The position numbers were made by a program, and so were the translations under genes. A stretch of 17,031 bases of DNA from Echinostoma caproni (taxonomy: Eukaryota > Platyhelminthes > Trematoda > Plagiorchiida > Echinostomatidae): NCBI GenBank assembly GCA_900618425.1, contig UZAN01049999.1:1-17031 (forward strand). Direction: 5' to 3'. Under the pieces are notes generated by a model. It was not told the DNA's origin. It searched no databases and saw only the letters and a program-made list of their open reading frames with translations. The number at the start of each line of letters is the position of its first letter. Position 1 is the first letter of the stretch. Positions 13,801 through 17,031 of this stretch are shown here, piece by piece.

Positions 13801-14404
13801 AAGGGATGAACCTCGGAGATCTGGGTACCGTACCGGAAATTGCGAAAATATAGAACACCCCCAATGGGGTATGTGTATCACTGAGCCGAACGACAGTGAA
13901 CGTTCGAAAGTAGCGTCAGAGTTTGAATTCCGGAACTTAAGCTACTCTAGCAGAGGCTGTATTGTCTACTATTTGGGAACATCTACGGGAGTTCAAAAGA
14001 CCCGCTCTCACATTTGGAGCGTTCAAAAGGAGAACTTCCTTTTCACAAGCTTATAAGTGATTGGCGAACACAAAGGACATAATAATCAACTCAATAAATG
14101 ACGGCGAAATTCACGTAGGACGGGAAAACATTCTCTCAATTGTGTACAAGTTCCTACAAAACAGGGCATGGGGAGTATGGACGGTAAAATGGTGATAACA
14201 GCGCACCGGGACCAACAAAATTAACTTACTTTCTTCCCGTCATCAAATCGATCAAAGCATGATCTTGCGAAGAACGGGAACACGTCTACACGCTCCTCCT
14301 CATAATCCGCTGTAGAACCCATCTGTGCCTTCTGACCTCCACTTTGCAGAATTTGTGCCCGATGACTGTCATACCAAGCACGTTCCTGTGGATCAGATAA
14401 GACC
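1838..14404 (-). CDS. DNAJC21: DNAJC21 (Jjj1) gene, spliced, partial at both ends
   Basis: This entry covers the whole visible gene. Exons on the minus strand are 14404-14230, 13498-13220, 9822-9626, 4046-3905, 2569-2107 and probably 1894-1838. All junctions carry GT...AG and consistent phases (0, 0, 2, 0, 1). Introns are about 0.73, 3.4, 5.6, 1.34 and 0.21 kb. The joined product would be about 437 residues, against about 530 in human. It lacks the N-terminal two thirds of the J domain with HPD (right of the window) and the C-terminal end. Family knowledge: Jjj1/DNAJC21 acts in the cytosol, where it stimulates Hsp70 and works with Rei1/ZNF622 to release Arx1/PA2G4 from pre-60S ribosomal particles. 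Order of parts: J-domain end, conserved middle region, charged coiled coil, acidic stretch, JAZ-type zinc finger, lysine-rich segment, second finger. Large introns have collected many retroelements. Confidence 0.9.
2107..2569 (-). CDS. DNAJC21: DNAJC21 exon: first C2H2 (JAZ-type) zinc finger and Lys-rich segment
   Basis: 463 nt. The acceptor ACGACACAG ends at 2570 and the donor is AAAG|GTAAGC at 2106. The exon starts TTTDADPTSAG in phase 0 and ends one base into a codon. An acidic linker (NLSEVDEL) leads into YCVACDKLFSSVQTRLNH and KKHKK, that is Cys-x2-Cys-x12-His-x5-His, the spacing of U1-like/JAZ fingers that bind structured RNA. A helical LLRKILLQQERAAMEAG follows, then a Ser/Asp/Glu-rich part, then the basic KRAKKAQRKRKKEEK, a likely nuclear or ribosome-contact segment found at the same place in vertebrate DNAJC21 (KLSKKQKKKKQK, recalled). 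A Thr/Pro-rich tail ends at ETAK. An alternative AG 10 nt further in (CCACAG) would put the frame out of register with the previous exon, which decides the start. Confidence 0.88.
2570..3904 (-). other. DNAJC21 intron, no recognised content
   Basis: 1335-nt intron. It contains several unrelated open frames of 60-105 codons on both strands (for example 2834-3151 plus and 2976-3239 minus) with no family resemblance that I can support. A block at about 2950-3110 could be old repeat DNA, but nothing diagnostic is visible. Confidence 0.5.
3905..4046 (-). CDS. DNAJC21: DNAJC21 exon: charged coiled-coil segment
   Basis: 142 nt. The acceptor TCTGCTCGTCAG ends at 4047 and the donor GAG|GTAGGT starts at 3904. 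The first base completes the Arg codon begun in the 9822-9626 exon (CG|C), after which the frame reads EAAKLAEEWNDELAFGG, then SQWAEEFEAELARMEAELDG and ends DVNE. It aligns with the vertebrate stretch LVEQYREQSW...LEKELQEMEARYEKEF between the zuotin-like region and the first zinc finger. It is strongly acidic and helical and probably extends the coiled coil begun in the previous exon. The phase is 0 at the 3' side, matching the next exon at 2569. Confidence 0.85.
4047..5454 (-). other. Left part of the 5.6-kb DNAJC21 intron, mostly unrecognised
   Basis: There is no gene and no recognisable repeat family apart from a TA microsatellite at 4604-4624. From about 5200 to 5454 the plus strand may hold a badly decayed stretch of the linker ahead of the reverse transcriptase fragment that follows (frames broken, for example PPIDVDLTNKSPLPG near 5340), but I cannot fix its edge. 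Confidence 0.45.
4604..4624. repeat. TA dinucleotide microsatellite
   Basis: About ten TA units in an unbroken run inside the DNAJC21 intron. It is a simple repeat with no sign of function. Confidence 0.95.
5455..5922 (+). mobile_element. RTE-like reverse transcriptase fragment A (decayed)
   Basis: N-terminal part of an RTE-type reverse transcriptase, antisense to DNAJC21. It shows SPSAFKDLGSALVLKLMK (the usual ahead-of-RT block), then LFSSIWVREHVKTEWCEAVV, then CENYRRISSINIVFKLLA (RT motif 1). An out-of-frame MDHIFTLHQILEH near 5771 follows, and then SVFLCLKVAFNSVHRSELW, which is a damaged motif A (usual form FLDLKAAFDSVDR; the catalytic Asp positions read Cys and Asn). A stop and frameshifts break it. 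It ends around the RRVCP block (about 5902-5922), and another copy starts at once, repeating the same protein region. Confidence 0.85.
5923..7249 (+). mobile_element. RTE-like LINE fragment B with 3' end (decayed)
   Basis: This is a second, younger-looking fragment. It begins at RCIDQIFTLRQLLELRHTHR and keeps a good motif A, IAVFLDLKGAFDSVDRE, with both Asp positions. After LLKSLYSHTSG it jumps, with a frame change, to VVDEILESALKGIQNLG, so the GVRQGC...FLFN block is deleted. Motif C is YAED (6218-6229) instead of YADD. The thumb and C-terminal part continue with FAPSKCKVMLQDW, FSYLGSCVTNDG and VLLYGCETLNLRVEDIRRLEVF, then stops from 6680. The 3' untranslated part runs to a GAT repeat at 7234-7249, the usual RTE tail. 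The motif C change and the deletion make the enzyme inactive. Confidence 0.88.
7234..7249 (+). repeat. GAT trinucleotide tail of fragment B
   Basis: Five GAT units plus one base directly at the end of the LINE 3' region. RTE elements typically end in such a short repeat rather than poly(A). It marks the 3' terminus of the insertion. Confidence 0.8.
7275..7800 (+). mobile_element. RTE-like reverse transcriptase fragment C (decayed, internal deletion)
   Basis: It starts with a broken SQVSA then GTFSPEFIAENGVFQGC near 7320-7365, the RT block with the NGVRQGC signature, and continues FLLNLVIDLITE. It reaches motif C as YAND (7489-7500) in LEYANDIVMLHEDLGKLK. After the CASHLQSAKYC block the frame ends and the sequence jumps to a damaged FEYRCRTARDW block near 7720, so most of the thumb is missing. 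It belongs to the same family as 15240-15958 (shared CACCTTCAAAGTGCAAAAT and TCGCACTGCACGAG blocks) and differs from fragment B. It is antisense to DNAJC21. Confidence 0.75.
8778..8797. repeat. ATT-rich microsatellite
   Basis: Short, slightly impure run of ATT/ATC units in the intron. Confidence 0.85.
9313..9353. repeat. Compound CTG/ATG microsatellite
   Basis: About six CTG units, an AG break, five ATG units, then another CTG. On the minus strand it translates as runs of His and Gln, which produces a misleading open frame (9126-9467). Confidence 0.95.
9626..9822 (-). CDS. DNAJC21: DNAJC21 exon: conserved basic helix (RRAMEQENK block)
   Basis: 197 nt. The acceptor CCACCCCCATCAAG ends at 9823 and the donor CG|GTAATT starts at 9625, which is weaker than the other donors. 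The exon opens ERRAMEQENKRLRNAARRK and continues EEVRQLVAFVKKRDKRVAAE, nearly the vertebrate block [37 protein letters not shown]. This is the zuotin-like/Jjj1 hallmark region, a long basic helix thought to contact the ribosome. The exon closes RTQKLAREARQ plus two bases of an Arg codon completed at 4046. It enters in phase 0, joining DSRA of the previous exon to ERRAME without a gap relative to the family, so no conserved exon is missing in the 3.4-kb intron upstream. Confidence 0.92.
9823..10309 (-). other. DNAJC21 intron, no recognised content
   Basis: 487 nt with no gene. A TATAAAAG string at about 10088-10095 stands alone without any supporting transcript or downstream frame, so I do not call a promoter. 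Confidence 0.5.
10345..10387 (-). ncRNA. Type I hammerhead ribozyme, left copy, with G15.1-C16.1 variant
   Basis: Stem I strand CACTA (10387-10383) is followed by core box CTGACGA (10382-10376), stem-loop II GTCC-CAAACA-GGAC (10375-10362), then GAAG (10361-10358) in place of GAAA. Stem III is the self-complementary GCAGCTGC (10358-10351). The cleavage-site base C is at 10350, and stem I returns as TAGTG (10349-10345), pairing five of five. Compared with the right copy, A15.1-U16.1 has become G15.1-C16.1, a paired change. Predicted cleavage lies between 10350 and 10349. Its activity is uncertain because the adenine at 15.1 is normally conserved. Confidence 0.85.
10410..10420 (-). promoter_or_regulatory. 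Pol III B box (left SINE copy)
   Basis: Reads GGTTCGAGTCC on the minus strand, an exact match to the tRNA B-box consensus. With the A box it would form a type 2 internal Pol III promoter. The right copy lacks this block. Confidence 0.8.
10453..10463 (-). promoter_or_regulatory. Pol III A box (left SINE copy)
   Basis: Reads TAGCTCAGAGG on the minus strand, matching the tRNA D-arm/A-box pattern, 32 nt ahead of the B box. Confidence 0.75.
10522..10683 (+). mobile_element. tRNA-derived SINE with hammerhead, right copy (B box deleted)
   Basis: Same element as the left copy but on the plus strand, antisense to DNAJC21. The A box TAGCTCAGGAG (10548-10558) is present. The B box and the bases after it are missing, because GCGGG at about 10589-10593 joins straight to ACAAAAA, whereas the left copy has about 18 nt more. 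Without a B box, Pol III initiation should be lost or very weak. The 3' half with the hammerhead is intact and ends CTTTGTCAGTTATCAC then ATTTCCATCGCAT. Confidence 0.82.
10605..10649 (+). ncRNA. Type I hammerhead ribozyme, right copy, complete core
   Basis: All strictly conserved core bases are present. Stem I strand GCACTG (10605-10610) is followed by CTGACGA (10611-10617), stem-loop II GTCC-CAAACA-GGAC (10618-10631), GAA plus A15.1 (10632-10635), and the self-complementary stem III ACAGCTGT (10635-10642). The cleavage-site base C is at 10643, and stem I returns as CAGTGC (10644-10649), pairing six of six. Predicted self-cleavage falls between 10643 and 10644. The order of parts makes it a type I ribozyme, open at stem I. 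The loop II sequence is nearly that of the schistosome Sm-alpha hammerhead (recalled). The very short stem III suggests it works best as a dimer or in tandem transcripts. Confidence 0.93.
10690..11356 (-). other. DNAJC21 intron, no recognised content
   Basis: One plus-strand frame is open at 10932-11276 (114 codons, with a hydrophobic LTLWLLPGLLFADL segment), but it has no family signature and no splice context, so I do not call it a gene. Confidence 0.45.
11357..11647 (-). mobile_element. Probable RTE-like LINE fragment, linker between endonuclease and RT
   Basis: A 96-codon frame on the minus strand, in the same direction as DNAJC21. WAEYFTLQCNQPPALA followed later by SPRVPLKDGGEILM resembles the RTE linker, which typically reads RWAEHF..QF.WPPA before the RT and ...P..LFKDGGEVL at the RT entrance. 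No catalytic motif is included and the flanks give no continuation that I can follow. The frame has stayed open, which may be chance or recent age. The call rests on recalled family wording, not on an alignment. Confidence 0.5.
11650..13219 (-). other. DNAJC21 intron, no recognised gene
   Basis: Several frames are open for 60-130 codons. The minus-strand frame at 12058-12306 has one membrane-like stretch (LILVAITTLLTVIQVVGMGFL), but no second segment or motif backs it. The frame at 12712-13098 contains a pair of good splice signals around 12860-12792, described among the findings. No repeat family is recognised. Confidence 0.45.
13220..13498 (-). CDS. DNAJC21: DNAJC21 exon: conserved middle region (FYTVYR...WVEKYD)
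   Basis: 279 nt, 93 codons, phase 0 at both ends. The acceptor TTTTCAATTTCAG ends at 13499 and the donor GCG|GTAAGT starts at 13219. It begins GFYTVYRKVFSDIAEEELRA, continues through an acidic insert, then EYPSFGQSDSLYTDVVASFY and FWEAFRTHKNYTWVEKYDIR, ending ADSRA. Human DNAJC21 has FYAVYRNVFEMIAKEEL, FPTFGDSQSDYDTVVHPFY and FCTQKNFAWKEEYDTR at the same places. This zuotin-like segment links the J domain to the ribosome-binding helix. The Ser/Asp/Glu-rich insert (SSTSTDEDNEKSN) is longer than I recall for vertebrates and is probably disordered. Confidence 0.93.
13499..14229 (-). other. DNAJC21 intron, no recognised content
   Basis: 731-nt intron with normal GT and AG ends. A plus-strand frame at 13748-14056 has no recognisable motif. 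Confidence 0.55.
14230..14404 (-). CDS. DNAJC21: DNAJC21 exon: end of J domain and following linker
   Basis: 175 nt. The acceptor ATTCTATTCTGGAACATAG ends at 14405 and the donor AAA|GTAAGT starts at 14229. The first base completes a codon (GA|G would give the common AYEVLSDPQ). It reads VLSDPQERAWYDSHRAQILQ, the last helix of the J domain, almost identical to the vertebrate VLSDPQERAWYDNHREALL. Next comes an acidic stretch with EERVDVFPFFARSCFDRFDD, matching [20 protein letters not shown], which leads into GFYTVYR of the next exon. The Hsp70-stimulating HPD loop is not in this exon, and I found no HPDK coding match on this strand up to 17031, so it should lie further right. Confidence 0.93.
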
Positions 14405-15239
14405 CTATGTTCCAGAATAGAATGAGTAGCACAGAAAAGAGTGATCAGCTGCATGACAATGAAGATCACCAAACACTTTATGCGATCTTACGGTGGCGTC
14501 AAGCAACATGCGTGCAAGACAATAAGCGATGTTAAATGAAAAAATAATAAAAATGGAGCATGTAACACTTAATGGGCCCAAGGACAAGAATATAGAAACT
14601 ACAACAATTTTGAACTAAATCCTTATATCTAAGTGGCAAGAATATTATGAATGTAATGGAGGGAATCGTGCAAATAACTCCAGAGTAAGGTGAGTGGGGT
14701 GTCATAAGGTTGGTGGTGGGCAACTAGATAGCCAATGGGCTCAATTTTGCACTTGCCTTGATGAGACCTAGGGTACCAAGAGCCCAATAGCTTGCATTTG
14801 GTTACAAGAACAGCATAATGATTGGGTATAATGATTAGATTTGTCACACTGTCAGCTACCATTAAGTTGAGCGTAAACTACCTCGCAGGTCGAAGAAACC
14901 TGCGCAATCTGAGTGGTGTCAGGAGAAGCCTGAATTCCGATGAGTATTCCCATAGTATGAATTTAAAATGCATTGGGATAAATCACCATCGTGGGAAAAT
15001 TCCGGTGTTTTCTCGATGCTACTGGGCTCGTGAGACCTAGGGTACCAGACGGAATACACCTATCTGATTGGTAAATTCCCTCAATCGGCGCGCTCGTAAT
15101 TTCCATTCAGGAAAAATCTGGAATGTCCACAACCCTGTGAATACAGCACGATTCCAATTTAATCAATGCACTTTTTATGACATTACCACTGAACGTTAAA
15201 TAACATTCTTGGGCATGGTTTAACCTATGCAAATTTTAA
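14405..15239 (-). other. Upstream DNAJC21 intron, unrecognised with a 17-bp direct repeat
   Basis: No gene is visible. The string TGAGACCTAGGGTACCA occurs at 14762-14778 and again at 15031-15047, each a short distance after GGGCTC. This hints at two pieces of one unknown interspersed repeat. The open frames on both strands show no motifs. Confidence 0.45.
14762..15047 (+). repeat. Direct repeat pair (17 bp, 269 bp apart)
   Basis: Exact 17-bp copies at 14762-14778 and 15031-15047. The first copy is framed by TGGGCTC (14734-14740) and its complement GAGCCCA (14780-14786), so it could form a hairpin. The second has GGGCTC directly ahead but no matching right half. Confidence 0.7.
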
Positions 15240-15958
15240 CCGTAACGGCTCCTCCCCAGGTTGCAGATGCGCTTCGTTTGGTGTGCGCTTTGCACCTTCA
15301 AAGTGCAAAATGTTGCTACAAGATTAGGTTGGTCCAGCACCCAGTCTCACCCTGAGTGGGATAGTAGTAGATGAAGTAGACAAATTCTGCTATCTGGGAA
15401 GCTATATCTCGCCCGGCGGACGCATCAGATGAAGTTTCGGCGCGCATACAGAAGGCTCGGTCGGTATTTGCTAACTCTACACATTTTTTGCACCGTCGCA
15501 ACATCCGGCTATCTGCGAAGAGTCAAGTATTAGCTGCAGAAGTTCGACCAGTACTGCTCTGCGGTGCAGAGACTTGGCCACTACGGGAACAGGACAAAAA
15601 TAAACTGTCGGTGTTCGAACACCGCTATCTACGTCGCACTGCACGAGTCTGGTGGAGTAACCGGAGGCGCAGTGCTGAGGTCAGATATAAAGTTTTAGGT
15701 AACCGCGGTCGTTTATTGGAGCAAGTAGTCGACCGTCATAGATTACGCTGGTTGGGACGTGTGTCACGCCTGTCACCAGATAGTTTGCCACGGCGAGCGA
15801 CGTTAGCAGAGGCAGGTAACGATTGGAAAAAGGTCAACGGCGGTCAAACAAGGACCTGGAAAGAGGGTATAAAAACCCTAACCAGGAGACTGGGACATGT
15901 AGGTCTCGATAGGCTTGTGGCTGGGGACCCCGAGATCATAATCACCGATGGTTAGGGA
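15240..15958 (+). mobile_element. RTE-like LINE fragment, RT thumb and C-terminal part (decayed)
   Basis: It starts about FGVRFAPSKCKMLLQD just after where the YADD motif would be, followed by an in-frame stop, then FCYLGSYISPGG. A one-base loss shifts the frame before SDEVSARIQKARSVFANS. From 15488 the frame is open for 155 codons: HRRNIRLSAKSQVLAAEVRP, LLCGAETWPLREQDKNKL, FEHRYLRRTARVWWSNRR, then HRLRWLGRVSRLSPDSLP and WKEGIKTLTRRLGHVGLDRL, ending EIIITDG with TAG at 15953-15955. The C-terminal LLYG.ETW...F...R..R.A..W layout is that of RTE elements. It belongs to the same subfamily as fragment C at 7275-7800. It carries no catalytic residues and lies antisense to DNAJC21. Confidence 0.88.
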
Positions 15959-16279
15959 TACTGAGCGATATGGCTGGATGTGGTAAACAGTGGCGCTCAC
16001 GCTTCTACTCATTATTCTTGTAACAAACTATATAAATTCGCTATCTTTCGCTTGAATTTGCTTTCAACATTCTAATATTCATTCTACACTGTTGTCCAAA
16101 TGAGCCACCAAAACCGGCGCACGAAGGTATGTGGTTAATGGTAGTGAAAACTGAAACTGAGATGTACTTCTAAAGCACTACCAGGTCACCGTTAGCTCTA
16201 TCCCCACCACTACTCGAGTACTAGACATCCCTTCATTTCATGCTTAATCGTGTTACTTCCACCCAGCAAGGTGTGGAGA
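15959..16279. other. No gene seen; possible LINE 3' tail
   Basis: The first 60-100 bases may be the 3' untranslated end of the preceding LINE (GATATGGCTGGATGTGG onward). No terminal repeat is visible, so its end cannot be fixed. The rest is unrecognised. Confidence 0.4.
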
Positions 16280-16705
16280 AAACAATATGCAATATAAGCC
16301 TTACTGTTCTATGGGTTCTAAGAAAATACACAGCAGAATTCTTAAAAACTCAGCGGGCATTTTAGCTGTCCCATACACTCTACTCTTCCAACGATATATA
16401 GATGAGGGAATACTTCCTCGCTGTAAAGACGCAGTTCTCTCCTCTATATACAGTGAGTTATCCTTTTATATCCCTAACCTGGGTTTCTAGCAAAATTCTT
16501 GAGAGCACTACAAAGGAGACACCTCCACATTAGCAATTTTCTCTCACCTTTCCAGCAGGGATTTCTATCCGTTAGAACAAGAGTCAGCAATATGCTGACT
16601 TTCATGGATAGCTTGACATGGCAGACGTCAATGGCAAGAGCATATGCGGGGTACATTGATTTTGCTAAATCCTTCGATAAAGTCCTACTTTTTTATTGCA
16701 CGACG
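16280..16705 (+). mobile_element. CR1/jockey-like reverse transcriptase fragment (decayed)
   Basis: A different LINE clade from the RTE pieces. The first part reads SRILKNSAGILAVPYTLLFQ and YIDEGILPRCKDAVLSSIY, the CR1/jockey block upstream of and into RT motif 1 (usual form L..SL..G.LP..WK.A.V.PI.K). A stop and a small deletion remove the NYRPISL stretch. Another frame then gives SNFLSPFQQGFLSVRTRVSN (usual Q.GF...RS), and MDSLTWQTSM, then YIDFAKSFDKV, the motif A equivalent with both Asp present. It stops soon after, so the fragment lacks motif C. It is inactive. Confidence 0.8.
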
Positions 16706-17031
16706 TGAGTTACAGTAAGAGGAAAACCCCATAGACAAATAGCATACCGTAGAAGGGAGAGTAGGGGAACAGTTACGTAAGATCCAGTTTACTGATGCCA
16801 CGTCTAAAGAGTGTAGGGTTATAAGTTGGGGGAGAACAGAAAGTGGGAGAGTGCTCCACAACGTGGCTGTTCGGGGGAGAAAAGAAGATTGGAGGAGAGA
16901 AGTGTGACATCTGGGAACTGAAATCTAATAAGGATGACAAGATGCCTATATACGGGATGAACGGGTGGAAGTCGCAGGAAGAGGAACAGCCCAGGTAAAC
17001 TCCGGAGAACAAAAACCAAAGTAGTAACGGT
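16706..17031. other. Purine-rich stretch, no gene recognised
   Basis: From about 16790 the plus strand is rich in GGGAGA/GGAGAG-type words, which makes the minus strand read as Ser/Pro/Phe-rich frames (for example SHFSPPIFFSPPNSH). I take this as composition, not coding. Confidence 0.45.

Noticed and set aside
13748..14056. 102-codon plus-strand frame
   Set aside because: No recognisable motif; lies antisense in a short intron of DNAJC21.
16773..17019. Pro/Ser/Phe-rich minus-strand frames at the right edge
   Set aside because: They mirror the purine-rich composition of the plus strand and carry no motif.

Overview
ORGANISM. The window is intron-rich and repeat-laden eukaryotic DNA. It most likely comes from a flatworm, probably a digenean fluke. 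The reasons are decayed RTE-like and CR1-like retrotransposon pieces of the kind common in fluke genomes, and a tRNA-headed short element that carries a type I hammerhead ribozyme, as in the schistosome Sm-alpha family (family resemblance recalled, not searched). I cannot name the species. MAIN GENE. One conserved protein-coding gene runs along the minus strand through most of the window: DNAJC21 (yeast Jjj1), a J-domain co-chaperone of 60S ribosome maturation. Five exons are placed with matching splice phases: 14404-14230, 13498-13220, 9822-9626, 4046-3905 and 2569-2107. A sixth at 1894-1838 is probable. The first exon or exons, with the HPD motif of the J domain, lie beyond the right edge; the end of the second zinc finger lies beyond the placed exons. 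REPEATS IN AND AROUND THE INTRONS. From left to right there are: a minus-strand RTE-like endonuclease piece (1-740) abutting a plus-strand RTE 3' piece (774-1364), in the geometry of a twin-priming 5' inversion; a decayed hammerhead element (about 1500-1622); three consecutive plus-strand RTE fragments (5455-7800); an inverted pair of tRNA-SINE/hammerhead elements (10310-10683); a minus-strand RTE linker fragment (11357-11647); a plus-strand RTE 3' fragment (15240-15958); and a CR1-like reverse transcriptase fragment (16280-16705). None of the retrotransposon pieces is intact. MOST INTERESTING REGION. At 10310-10683, inside the DNAJC21 intron between 13219 and 9823, two copies of one short element face each other across a 32-nt spacer. 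The right copy (plus strand) has a complete hammerhead core with all strictly conserved core bases, but has lost its B box. The left copy (minus strand, the sense of DNAJC21) keeps both Pol III boxes, and its hammerhead carries a paired A-U to G-C change next to the cleavage site. The rest of the intronic DNA shows microsatellites and sequence I do not recognise.
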